From: a virus
Direction: 5' to 3' (one strand)
Length of the DNA: 33,198 nucleotides
IMG/VR virus record: IMGVR_UViG_3300020477_000083
Location: 1 to 33,198 of that record
Part shown: piece by piece, positions 7,543-14,137 of the stretch
How the letters are laid out: each line of letters opens with the position of its first letter
How positions within the stretch are numbered: the first letter of the stretch is position 1
Program-made: the position numbers and the translations under genes
The notes under the pieces: model-generated
Told to the model about the DNA's origin: nothing
The model's input: only the letters and a program-made list of their open reading frames with translations
The model's database searches: none

Positions 7543-8341
7543 AGTATTCTCCTTTTGTTTTAAGTATTTCGCTAACTGAATCTCCCATCGGTAATTCACA
7601 TAACGCTCGGTGCGAACAGTAATTACATTCCCAAGGCAACTCGTCCCCGTCCCAAAGATCACGCAACCCTTTAGGTATTTGATCGGTAGCTAAAGCTGTT
7701 CCAGCTTGAAGACATTCTTCGGACAGAACATAGTTAGCTATTTGTCTAAGAGTTGCTCCGCTTTGTTCGACGACATCATCTATATCTATTACCCATTCGA
7801 TCATGTCTCCAGCACGAGCGCTGTCTTTCCATTTACCGGGTGTCGCATCAGTACATACATAAATAATGTGGATCAAGTTGTAACCCAAACCCATAGCGTA
7901 TGCAGCAGCCTGCAACAGATGTTCTTCTTTCGGGCCATCACGTCGAGCCATACGAAACCCATAATTTCTCATGGTTTTTATTTCGATGACTACACGATCA
8001 TGGTCTTCATTCCCATACACCCCATCCGTATGACCAGACCTCATGTATTCCGGCATAGAGACAGGTATCTCGGCAACAAAATCCCTGAACGCAGAACTTT
8101 TTTGCAACGAAAGCTGTATCTGTTCATGCAAAGTGTTACCAATTTCTCTTGCGACTAAACCATTAACAGAGTTTTGGTAGTCAACTGTCGAAGGCGGTAA
8201 CTCTAAGCCGTCATAGATTTGCTTACGGATACAAGAACCAACACCTGATGCTCTAAGAAACGAACCATCAGCAGTTGGTTTGAACTCGTGGACTACACCA
8301 AGATCAGCAATAGCCCATCGAGCAGACTCAACTTCTCGCAT
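7526..8341 (-). CDS. Cas4/RecB-like PD-(D/E)XK exonuclease with Fe-S cysteines
   Basis: A 271-aa protein with RecB-nuclease motifs: His72 (GNTLHE), Asp106 (SGHTDGVYG), Glu120-x-Lys122 (VVIEIKT) and Gln144 (HLLQAAAYA). Cys37 (GSCIRK) and the C-terminal Cys239-x2-Cys242-x5-Cys248 match the four-cysteine [4Fe-4S] arrangement of Cas4 and AddB nucleases. The predicted role is end resection producing ssDNA for the annealing protein encoded immediately downstream. No Cas1/Cas2 or CRISPR array is present, so it is a phage recombination nuclease rather than an adaptation protein. The ATG at 8341 follows AAAGGGTATTGAA. Its 3' end carries the ribosome binding site of the annealing-protein gene. Confidence 0.88.
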   Translation of the reverse strand: MREVESARWAIADLGVVHEFKPTADGSFLRASGVGSCIRKQIYDGLELPPSTVDYQNSVNGLVAREIGNTLHEQIQLSLQKSSAFRDFVAEIPVSMPEYMRSGHTDGVYGNEDHDRVVIEIKTMRNYGFRMARRDGPKEEHLLQAAAYAMGLGYNLIHIIYVCTDATPGKWKDSARAGDMIEWVIDIDDVVEQSGATLRQIANYVLSEECLQAGTALATDQIPKGLRDLWDGDELPWECNYCSHRALCELPMGDSVSEILKTKGEYYESAI

Positions 8342-8370
8342 TTCAATACCCTTTCTGGGGTATCAGTCTA

Positions 8371-8712
8371 TCATTTTCTTCCACAAGTCCAGAGCTTCCA
8401 TGCTCCGTTCGTGTTGTAAATATGGTGTGCCATTGCAGTGTTTGTTGGTATCTCATATCGCTTGGCCCACATTTTTTTACCGAAGATATCGGCCCAATAA
8501 AATTCGTTCACTTGAAAATGTCCATGATCCACACCGTTGTAAGCCCGAGGATTCCCTAGCGATTCACACCAAACAATCCCTAAAGCTGCGACACAGCTAC
8601 TGTCTTCCCATTCATATGAACAAACAGATTCAGCGATCTGAACTTGTTCCTGTGGAATTTCCACAAAGGAAGCAAAGTCTAAGATACGCCAGATAGCTAA
8701 CCAGACATTCAT
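8371..8712 (-). CDS. Small lysozyme/transglycosylase-like endolysin
   Basis: A 113-aa protein with the core pattern of goose-type/SLT-like muramidases: ALGIVWCESLGNP with the likely catalytic Glu50, then AYNGVDHGHFQVN, and downstream NTAMAHHIYNTNGAWKLW. Cys31, Cys40, Cys49 and Cys110 could form disulfides. The N-terminal 17 residues are hydrophobic and aromatic (VWLAIWRILDF), possibly an uncleaved signal or membrane-anchoring helix. It probably cleaves peptidoglycan glycan strands. It is encoded among early-type leftward genes, apart from the holin-like genes near 14685. The ATG directly follows the preceding stop (TAGATG), so it is coupled. Confidence 0.75.
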   Translation of the reverse strand: MNVWLAIWRILDFASFVEIPQEQVQIAESVCSYEWEDSSCVAALGIVWCESLGNPRAYNGVDHGHFQVNEFYWADIFGKKMWAKRYEIPTNTAMAHHIYNTNGAWKLWTCGRK

Positions 8713-8853
8713 CTAGTTACCCCGTGCTTCGTCTATCTTTCTGTCCCAGTACATAGACTCAGCGTTTTCCTGAGCTTCGAGCATTTCCTCGTACTCTTCT
8801 TCGGATAGATCTGCATACGGATCATCAGGTGGATCTATACAAAAGTATTCCAT
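8713..8853 (-). CDS. Small acidic protein (46 aa)
   Basis: ATG at 8853 to TAG at 8713. The 46-aa product is strongly acidic (SEEEYEEMLEAQENAE) and Tyr-rich at its N-terminus. It sits two bases after the upstream stop and its own stop abuts the lysozyme start (TAGATG), so it fills the gap exactly; this is the main reason to call it real. A role as an inhibitor or partner of an adjacent product is possible but not shown. Confidence 0.6.
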   Translation of the reverse strand: MEYFCIDPPDDPYADLSEEEYEEMLEAQENAESMYWDRKIDEARGN

Positions 8854-8855
8854 TG

Positions 8856-9071
8856 CTATGCCTCCCACTTTTCTCCATCAACAGCCAACACTTTGACCGC
8901 ACGTTCTTCGTTCACAGCAAATGTCCAATGATCTTCTAACTCTGGTAGATCATCAGTCATGCACATGTTGTGAACAAAATCGACAGCTTCTTCAAGCTCT
9001 TCTTCGTCATGCTCAACTGTCACTAACCAATACAAGGTTTGTGCCACTTCAACTTCAAATGTCCGTGACAT
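8856..9071 (-). CDS. Hypothetical acidic protein (71 aa)
   Basis: Starts at 9071, with GGAGAATA upstream and a one-base overlap with the preceding stop. The product alternates beta strands (RTFEVEVAQTLYWLVTVE) with an acidic helix and a C-terminal strand (RAVKVLAVDGEKWEA), a compact small fold. No family recognised. Confidence 0.6.
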   Translation of the reverse strand: MSRTFEVEVAQTLYWLVTVEHDEEELEEAVDFVHNMCMTDDLPELEDHWTFAVNEERAVKVLAVDGEKWEA

Positions 9072-9496
9072 TATTCTCCTTTACTTTGTTTTATTTGCCG
9101 ATCCATTTCATCCCAAAACACATCATCGTAAACACCGTGCCTAGATTTCACACCGTATCCTTTGCTAGTACTCCGCCATAAATACTGGGGCCCAGCATGA
9201 CGTTCAGGTCTAATCGATGGACGAGTTTCTTGACGATGACATAACAGACATACAACAGGCTCGATCATTCCGGCTCTTTGAGCACGCTTCATCAATGGCC
9301 CAAGCAACCTGCCATTCTTCAGTATTACTCCGGCAGCTTTTAATTCTTCGTGTACTTCATCACTTGTCCACTCAACATGAACATTGAATTTCTGGTAGCA
9401 CCTTTGAATTGCTTGCTTGACAGCTAGCTTTTGGGATGGCTTCGCATATGTCTCAGCTATAGCCATGCCTCGGTCACGTTCTTGTTGACCAGTCAT
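9071..9496 (-). CDS. Hypothetical protein with winged-helix-like segment (141 aa)
   Basis: Residues about 40-80 (TSDEVHEELKAAGV, then RLLGPLMKRAQRAGMIEPV) have the helix-turn-helix-wing spacing of a small winged-helix DNA-binding domain. A CxxC pair (LLCHRQ region) and a basic, aromatic C-terminal part follow (RPERHAGPQYLWRS). The combination is typical of phage DNA-binding proteins of unknown function. Its ATG lies in an ATGA overlap with the stop of the DUF932 gene. Confidence 0.6.
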   Translation of the reverse strand: MTGQQERDRGMAIAETYAKPSQKLAVKQAIQRCYQKFNVHVEWTSDEVHEELKAAGVILKNGRLLGPLMKRAQRAGMIEPVVCLLCHRQETRPSIRPERHAGPQYLWRSTSKGYGVKSRHGVYDDVFWDEMDRQIKQSKGE

Positions 9497-10482
9497 GCTT
9501 CTATCAATGCCTTCGCTGCCTTCTCAGTCATCGGCAGCTTCCCGAACATCACGTTTGCTTGATGTCTGCGAGTACGATCTCGACTACTCTTAATACCTTT
9601 AACTGATTTATCTTTTTGTTCCCACGCTTGGACAGCCATGAGTGCACCCCATTTAGTGTTACGCACACCAGCTATATCTTCATCGAGATGAAAGCGATTG
9701 TTTAAATCAGCTTTAGTGTTAGACCATCGGGTCAACTTGTTGTAATAACCTTGCTGTGGAACTTTCAATGATGGACGTGGCATAGACCCGATCAGACCAA
9801 CAACTAACTGATCCCATTGCTGATCGACAAACTCTTGGTTAGCCATCCGTTCAATTTGTGCAGCGTATTGTGTATGACGTTCATAGCCTTTACACAACTC
9901 TTCAACAGCTTCTTGCATCAATGCCTGTGGATCACCCATCTTTTTAAATCTAAAGACAGCATCTTTATCTAAGATGTTCCACTTAAATGTGTTGGCACAC
10001 ACAACAGCAGTCGCAGATTGAGTAGCGATCAAGGGAACTTTTTTGTCGTGACCATTGCCAATGTTGAACATCGACTCGACCTTCGACCAACCCGGTATAT
10101 TTATTTCATCTTTAAACTTTAAAGATATGTAACCAACAGCGCCGTTATCGTAAGTACCAACTGATTCAATAGTCTCTACTAAACCAGTATCAATAAGCAT
10201 TCCAGTTAGATCATCAGCCATAAACCGATGCTGAACTATTTGATATCGGTCGCTTACTTCAGCATAAGCATACGGATAGTTGACCATCTTTAAAACATTT
10301 CTGTCTAAGAGGACACCTACCTCATCATGCTCAATATGTATTGGGTGTCGAACAACTTCACACCAGTCAAAAGCATCACGAGCTTTCTCCCAAGTGATAT
10401 GCCCAACATTTCCTAACCTATGCCAAGGAGTTACCGCATACAAAGCGTGCTTGGCATCCAATTCTGTCATCCGATGTGACAT
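9493..10482 (-). CDS. DUF932 / TIGR03299-family phage-plasmid protein
   Basis: A 329-aa protein. The N-terminal PWHRLG motif with HALYAVT before it, the central YAYAEVSDRYQIVQH and the CANTFKW motif match the DUF932 (phage/plasmid-like TIGR03299) family, widespread in phages and plasmids. Its molecular function is not established. The family is about 300-400 aa, so this is full length. The ribosome binding site AAAGGAGAAATAA lies upstream of the ATG at 10482. It is probably expressed early with the replication and recombination genes downstream. Confidence 0.85.
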   Translation of the reverse strand: MSHRMTELDAKHALYAVTPWHRLGNVGHITWEKARDAFDWCEVVRHPIHIEHDEVGVLLDRNVLKMVNYPYAYAEVSDRYQIVQHRFMADDLTGMLIDTGLVETIESVGTYDNGAVGYISLKFKDEINIPGWSKVESMFNIGNGHDKKVPLIATQSATAVVCANTFKWNILDKDAVFRFKKMGDPQALMQEAVEELCKGYERHTQYAAQIERMANQEFVDQQWDQLVVGLIGSMPRPSLKVPQQGYYNKLTRWSNTKADLNNRFHLDEDIAGVRNTKWGALMAVQAWEQKDKSVKGIKSSRDRTRRHQANVMFGKLPMTEKAAKALIEA

Positions 10483-10493
10483 TTATTTCTCCT

Positions 10494-10589
10494 TTATTTG
10501 AGATCTTCAGGAGAGAGGAGTTCGTCATCTATATTCAGGGAGGCAAACTCCCCTCTCCCTTTCTTGCAGCTAATCAGGCAACGCCCCAT
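10494..10589 (-). CDS. Possible 31-aa peptide filling an intergenic gap
   Basis: In the gap between two leftward genes, an ATG at 10589 preceded by GAAGG with a 6-base spacer opens a frame ending at 10494, just before the ribosome binding site of the DUF932 gene. The product starts MGRCLISCKKGRGEF and ends LLSPEDLK. The frame stays open upstream to a stop at 10629-10631 and there encodes CPHHEC, which with the two downstream Cys would make a zinc-finger-like array, but only GTG 10595 or ATT 10625 could start it. Real gene status and start are uncertain. Confidence 0.35.
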   Translation of the reverse strand: MGRCLISCKKGRGEFASLNIDDELLSPEDLK

Positions 10590-10635
10590 GTACACCCTTC
10601 GGCATTCGTGGTGCGGACATCCAATTAGCTACGTT

Positions 10636-10914
10636 CTAAAAGCGGCGGCCTTTCCACATTTCTTCGGTCACGCCTGCGTCTAACAGTTTGATTGCCATTT
10701 CTTTGGCACGTTCTTCAGCTTCACGTTCCATGTCATCAAGCATGGATCCGATGTCGCTATCAATATGCTTGTCTAAAGCAAGCAACTCAAAGTAAGTACC
10801 CCGATCAGCGTCCCCGTGTTCTTGGAGATCTTCTAATCTTTGTTGGATATAAAGTCTGATTCCCTCTGCTGTGCTGCAATCAGGAATCCTTACAGTCTTC
10901 GCATGTATCTTCAT
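10636..10914 (-). CDS. Hypothetical helical protein (92 aa)
   Basis: Starts at 10914 after GAAAGGGAAGC and directly downstream of an extended -10 promoter motif (10936-10944). The N-terminus is a short beta strand (MKIHAKTVRIPDCS), followed by charged helices (MLDDMEREAEERAKEMAIKLLDAG) and an aromatic/basic end; quoted in parts. No family recognised. It appears to be the first gene of the leftward unit running to DUF932 and beyond. Confidence 0.65.
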   Translation of the reverse strand: MKIHAKTVRIPDCSTAEGIRLYIQQRLEDLQEHGDADRGTYFELLALDKHIDSDIGSMLDDMEREAEERAKEMAIKLLDAGVTEEMWKGRRF

Positions 10915-10935
10915 GCTTCCCTTTCATTTAGTTTA

Positions 10936-10944
10936 ATTATATCA
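10936..10944 (-). promoter_or_regulatory. Extended -10 promoter of leftward operon
   Basis: On the minus strand TGATATAAT (10944-10936) is a perfect extended -10 element (TGN-TATAAT), 22 bases upstream of the 92-aa gene's ATG. No good -35 hexamer lies 17 bases further upstream, as is common for extended -10 promoters. The 318-base repeat-containing leader at 10945-11262 lies directly upstream and could carry its operators. Confidence 0.6.
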
Positions 10945-11262
10945 GATGTGACTGCCGTTCCGTGACTAATCGTGACATAGCACATCGTAACTCCCATGAC
11001 TTAACTTAACTGCCGTAACATAACGATACATAGCGCAACTCAGCAAAACGGAACAGAACCCTCCGTAAGAGAACTCACGTCGCGATGCCTCGTCATTACT
11101 GCCACTACATATGTTGACTGTCCCCAGCGCAGGTCTTCTCGCCTTACCTCTACGGGACACAACTAGTCTGCCTTACCAGAGCACGCCTCAACGGAGAAGG
11201 CCCTACCAGAACTGGACTGCCATGACGTAGAATAGACCGCCTTGCCTAGAAACAACTGTCCA
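10945..11262 (-). promoter_or_regulatory. Non-coding region with recurring ACTGCC / CGTRAC motifs
   Basis: No credible gene. The only long frame (minus strand, 10966-11160) has no binding site and odd composition. The plus strand is C/A-rich. ACTGCC recurs, always in the same orientation, at 10951, 11009, 11098, 11216 and 11265, with a partial copy (GTCTGCC) at 11166; three copies continue as ACTGCCGT. CGTGAC/CGTAAC/CGTAAG hexamers cluster between 10970 and 11075, and TACCAGA occurs at 11174 and 11204. Spacing is irregular (49-89 bases). It lies immediately upstream of the extended -10 promoter, so operator, stoperator-like or replication-origin functions are possible. Confidence 0.5.
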
Positions 11263-11733
11263 CTACTGCCGTGAAAAGTATTTCTTAATAGCAGTTGAAA
11301 TAGATTTAAGTTCAGTGAACCCATCTATTTCCTGTTGTAAGTTAAGCAACTTAGTTTCAAGACGAACAAGTTGCTTGTTGTATTTCCAATCATCGTCCAA
11401 CACAACAACGGAAGGATGATGACTTTGTGCAGCACCAGTACCACTACCACTTTGAGGCATCATAAATGCCTTCATCGGTACAGGTATATCTTGACCGGTG
11501 CGAACAACTTTAATTTGGTATCGATTAATAAGCCGATACGCTTGTGCTTCCCTATATTTTTCGCCAGCTACACTGTCATCCCATTCAAACTTAGAATGCA
11601 ATGCAGACTTAGGGTTACGAGCTTTATCAACAACACCTTTAGCTGTTAGCTCACCCTTATCTTCATACAATTCCACCAACTCCATGTATTCAGGAGTATC
11701 AGGTTCTTGTATCTCTTTAACCTTAGAGGCCAT
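11263..11733 (-). CDS. Conserved-type phage protein with C-terminal coiled coil (156 aa)
   Basis: The N-terminal half has a short helical domain with a NPKSALHSKFEWDDSVAGEK segment followed by YREAQAYRLI. I associate the pattern 'SxLHxxFEWDDxxAxxxYRxxQAxxLI' with a widespread phage hypothetical family. A low-complexity Gly/Ser linker follows, then a leucine-rich coiled coil (about residues 115-150: QLVRLETKLLNLQQEID). The start overlaps the preceding gene by 11 bases, so the two are probably made together. Function unknown. The stop sits at the edge of the ACTGCC-rich non-coding region. Confidence 0.65.
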   Translation of the reverse strand: MASKVKEIQEPDTPEYMELVELYEDKGELTAKGVVDKARNPKSALHSKFEWDDSVAGEKYREAQAYRLINRYQIKVVRTGQDIPVPMKAFMMPQSGSGTGAAQSHHPSVVVLDDDWKYNKQLVRLETKLLNLQQEIDGFTELKSISTAIKKYFSRQ

Positions 11734-12424
11734 GTTCTTCCACTTTCTTCATATTGATTTTGTATTTCCCATAGCTACCGCTATAAGACTTAGGAGCAGC
11801 AGCACGCCATTCACCGACGCCACCACGACCACCTTGCTGGACCAAGGCCAACACTGAGTCAGCGTCCATCACTTCAGGCTGATATTGCACATGCAAAATA
11901 GCACCCCACTCTTTATATTCAGCACGAGTACGCAAATCAGGAGAACCATTAGCATTACGCACCAAATCAGTACGCATATTAGGTTCACCAATAATCGGTA
12001 TTAAATCAGGATCACCCGGCGCAGTACCAAGCACAAAGATCTGTGTCTTAGCTAACACCAATGTCATTTGCGGAAAGGCCCGAGCAGCGGTAACAGTCGC
12101 AGCCTTAAACGCACTCGCCTTAACACCATCAGTACATTTAACGCCACCAATAGTCACAGGCTTAGGCAATATAATACGTGCATGTTTATAATCTTCTAAA
12201 GGATCTTTAGGCGGACGCTCTTTAGTGTTCACCTTCTTACCCTGCATAGATTCAAGCATTTGTTCCTTTGACTTATGACCAAACTCATTCATAATCAAAG
12301 GAGTAACACCTTCAATGGGAATAGTAAGTTCACGCTCTTCTAAAACCCTAATGCTTATTACTTCAGGATCTGGTTGCTGAACAGGTACCGCTTTCGCAGT
12401 AGATTTCTTAGCTTTTGTAGGCAT
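11723..12424 (-). CDS. Phage protein with Gly-rich GGRGGVGEW loop (233 aa)
   Basis: The start is the ATG at 12424, after AAAGGGGCTTCA; the frame extends five codons further without a better site. After a basic Ala/Lys-rich tail, residues about 30-75 read LTIPIEGVTPLIMNEF...KEQMLESMQGKK. The C-terminus holds GGRGGVGEWR and GSYGKYKI. This ordered set (TPLI, Lys-rich segment, KDPLEDY, FKAA, GxGEWR) recurs in many phage hypotheticals. The glycine-rich loop next to beta strands is reminiscent of RRM/Cas7-like folds, but that is only a suggestion. It has its own leader with a hairpin and an 18-nt repeat, so it may be separately regulated. Confidence 0.65.
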   Translation of the reverse strand: MPTKAKKSTAKAVPVQQPDPEVISIRVLEERELTIPIEGVTPLIMNEFGHKSKEQMLESMQGKKVNTKERPPKDPLEDYKHARIILPKPVTIGGVKCTDGVKASAFKAATVTAARAFPQMTLVLAKTQIFVLGTAPGDPDLIPIIGEPNMRTDLVRNANGSPDLRTRAEYKEWGAILHVQYQPEVMDADSVLALVQQGGRGGVGEWRAAAPKSYSGSYGKYKINMKKVEEHGL

Positions 12425-12455
12425 TGAAGCCCCTTTCATTGTCGTTAATTAAATT

Positions 12456-12479
12456 GTCGAACCTATGTCGCAGTTCGAC
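12456..12479 (-). promoter_or_regulatory. Leader hairpin / dyad upstream of 233-aa gene
   Basis: GTCGAAC (12456-12462) and GTTCGAC (12473-12479) form a perfect 7-bp dyad with a 10-base loop, 32 bases upstream of the ATG at 12424. It could be an operator or a leader hairpin. On the minus strand a TATAGC -10-like hexamer lies just upstream. Confidence 0.4.
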
Positions 12480-12497
12480 GGCTATACTGATTCCCCC

Positions 12498-12515
12498 GTG
12501 GGGGGGAGGCTCGGC
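12498..12515 (-). repeat. 18-nt repeat, copy 1 (inverted relative to copy 2)
   Basis: The minus strand reads GCCGAGCCTCCCCCCCAC, identical base for base to 14258-14275 on the plus strand. It is in the leader of the 233-aa gene, between the terminator at 12553-12591 and the dyad at 12456-12479. In each case the repeat is read in the direction of transcription of the downstream unit. Confidence 0.8.
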
Positions 12516-12552
12516 TGTGGAGTGGGGTTTGCAACCTCTCGGTAAGCCGACC

Positions 12553-12591
12553 AAAAAAAGGGAGCCGATGTGGGGGGACACACCGACTCCC
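12553..12591 (-). terminator. Strong intrinsic terminator after the 241-aa gene
   Basis: The minus strand forms a 13-bp stem (12579-12591 with 12560-12572), a 6-base loop (12573-12578) and a run of seven T (12559-12553). Two of the pairs are G-U on the minus strand and would be A-C mismatches on the plus strand, fixing the direction as leftward. It lies 12 bases after the stop at 12604, making that gene a separate transcript. Confidence 0.9.
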
Positions 12592-12603
12592 TTCTTTGTG
12601 CTG

Positions 12604-13329
12604 TCAGCCCATCTCAGGCTTGGCAAGATTCTCGTTGCGGTCTGCCATCTCTAGGGTTTCACCAGCTTCAAGGGCTGCAACTCCCTTATCGTCCTCGACC
12701 TCTTGGTCGTGGCGATACAAAGCAAACTGCGCCTGATTAATGTTGACATATTGAGCCTTGCGACTCTCTATGTCGTAACCCTCGGGGACTTCGTAGATAA
12801 ACTCAACTCTCGGAGCACCCCACTTTCTTCCATCGTGACGACGCATATGAATCTCATACACAGTCGGGTCAGCATCCGGTGACCATTGCATGTCAATCAT
12901 AAGGACTGTACGACCTGCAATGTCTTCGTCCCTAGCACGGCTATCCCTAGCCTCTGCGTCGGCACCAGATTTACACACTCGCAACCATTCGAACCGAGCC
13001 TTTTGCAACAAAGGGAACCAGAAATTGTGAGCCATCTGCATCGCATCCGGGTTCATCGAGGAGCGCACGTACCGAGGCTTCCCGTCGTTACCGATGATGT
13101 TCACAACTGCTCTCGCTTCATCCGCATTCGCCTCATCACCGATGTGGAATGCCGTAGCCTTCCCAAGCGGTTGGCTGTCTAGGTTTTCCCAACAATCCTT
13201 TATGCGCTGAACCAGATCTTTTCTATCGGCATTCACGCTCATATAGTTTGCTGATGTCCGGTGTGCTGTCGGTACTTCTACCATCTCACCGGTGTGTATA
13301 TTTTCTACTTTAGTTGTCTTAGTATTCAC
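12604..13329 (-). CDS. Hypothetical phage protein (241 aa), own transcription unit
   Basis: Starts at GTG 13329 after AAAGAGAAGATA; no ATG gives a better start. The product has a polar N-terminus (MNTKTTKVENIHTGEMVEVP), a mixed alpha/beta middle with VLMIDMQWSPDADPTVYEI, and an acidic C-terminus (VEDDKGVAALEAGETLEM). No family recognised. It ends before the strong terminator at 12553-12591 and begins only about 60 bases from the structured RNA, from which it diverges. This suggests a monocistronic, early or regulatory gene. The distinct transcript and high position argue for abundant or separately timed expression. Confidence 0.65.
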   Translation of the reverse strand: MNTKTTKVENIHTGEMVEVPTAHRTSANYMSVNADRKDLVQRIKDCWENLDSQPLGKATAFHIGDEANADEARAVVNIIGNDGKPRYVRSSMNPDAMQMAHNFWFPLLQKARFEWLRVCKSGADAEARDSRARDEDIAGRTVLMIDMQWSPDADPTVYEIHMRRHDGRKWGAPRVEFIYEVPEGYDIESRKAQYVNINQAQFALYRHDQEVEDDKGVAALEAGETLEMADRNENLAKPEMG

Positions 13330-13354
13330 TATCTTCTCTTTTCTTTCGTTAATG

Positions 13355-13368
13355 AGCAGTCATCTGCT
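13355..13368. promoter_or_regulatory. Small dyad in the divergent region
   Basis: AGCAG (13355-13359) and CTGCT (13364-13368) flank a 4-base centre, with additional GAG/CTC symmetry around them. The dyad lies in the approximately 60-bp space between the leftward 241-aa gene and the start of the structured RNA. A shared operator is plausible. I cannot identify convincing -35/-10 boxes in either direction. Confidence 0.3.
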
Positions 13369-13390
13369 ACTCAGTTAAAAAACACAAGTG

Positions 13391-14120
13391 CCATGTGGTC
13401 GCTAGGCCTGTCAAGATCCCAAGCGCAGCGCAGCCGCCGAATCAGTTGTGTTACGAAACGGGTTCTTCGTAACAGAACTGACACATCTATGATGTGGGCG
13501 GTCGGCCCTCGGTTGGGCCGAGGCTCTCTTTACTGGCCTAGCGGCCACATGGCAAAGCCCCATTAAATTTCCCAAACCCACGGGGTTTAGGAAATTTCAT
13601 GCAACCGGCCCGTAGGTACGGGCAAATCCGCTTCGTTGCGGATTTAGGTTGTGCTCAACCTCCGGCCCCAAGGCCGGGGGTTCTTGCTTCCACGTTCATT
13701 GCGTGGAAGTGGATCGCTCCGATCCATTGAGCAGGGCCTTGTGTCAACTGAGAACCACCAGCGAGGTCCGGCGAAGCCGGGAAAGGGCCTTCGAATCGCC
13801 TTGGGTATCGGCGCTTTATTGCGCCGACGATTCTAATGGCCCGAGCGTCTGGAGGGGGCTCCGCCTTCCCTAAACGCTGGGAGGATGTCAAACGAGCTTT
13901 AGCTCGTTCCGACCTAGCGACTTCCGAATTACCGCAGCGAGCGCACAGCGAGTCGCTTCGGTCACGACATAATGTCGGGGCCGAGATTGGACGGAGGTCG
14001 AACGCCAAAGGCGTCGTCGCATCTCCGATGCGTTGCCTCCGGCCACTTAATTCGTGAAGGTTTTAGGGGCCGCAGAACCGCACCGTGTTAGCGGTGCCTG
14101 CGGCGCTCACTAAACCTTAC
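13391..14120 (+). ncRNA. Large ornate structured RNA (GOLLD/ROOL-like candidate)
   Basis: About 730 bases contain more than twenty nested inverted repeats and no credible gene. Domain A is closed by an 18-bp helix, 13391-13408 with 13535-13552. It encloses 13434-13438/13497-13501, a 15-bp hairpin 13442-13457/13466-13481, 13482-13487/13491-13496 and 13507-13512/13518-13523. Domain B holds 13565-13579/13583-13597, 13608-13614/13617-13623, 13624-13631/13638-13645, 13647-13651/13656-13660, 13662-13667/13672-13677, and 13679-13684/13751-13756 around two hairpins. Domain C nests 13785-13789/13838-13842, 13793-13798/13828-13833 and 13808-13814/13821-13827. Domain D includes 13891-13897/13902-13908, 13931-13940/13953-13962 and 13992-13997/14036-14041. 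Domain E nests 14054-14066/14110-14120, 14069-14075/14098-14104 and 14080-14085/14092-14097. Most G-U pairs favour the plus strand. The class assignment is inference. Confidence 0.85.
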
Positions 14121-14137
14121 GGACAACTCTAGCCCGA

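Noticed and set aside
10966-11160. 64-codon minus-strand ORF in the ACTGCC-rich block
   Set aside because: No binding site and low-complexity basic N-terminus; better explained as regulatory DNA.
13261-14057. Several ORFs of 60-119 codons on both strands over the structured region
   Set aside because: They are Arg/Pro/Ser-rich, lack ribosome binding sites, overlap in many frames and run through perfect hairpins; open frames are a by-product of GC-rich palindromes.
13391-14120. CRISPR array in the hairpin-rich region
   Set aside because: The hairpins differ in sequence and spacing; there are no constant repeats or spacers, and the Cas4-like gene has no Cas1/Cas2 partner.
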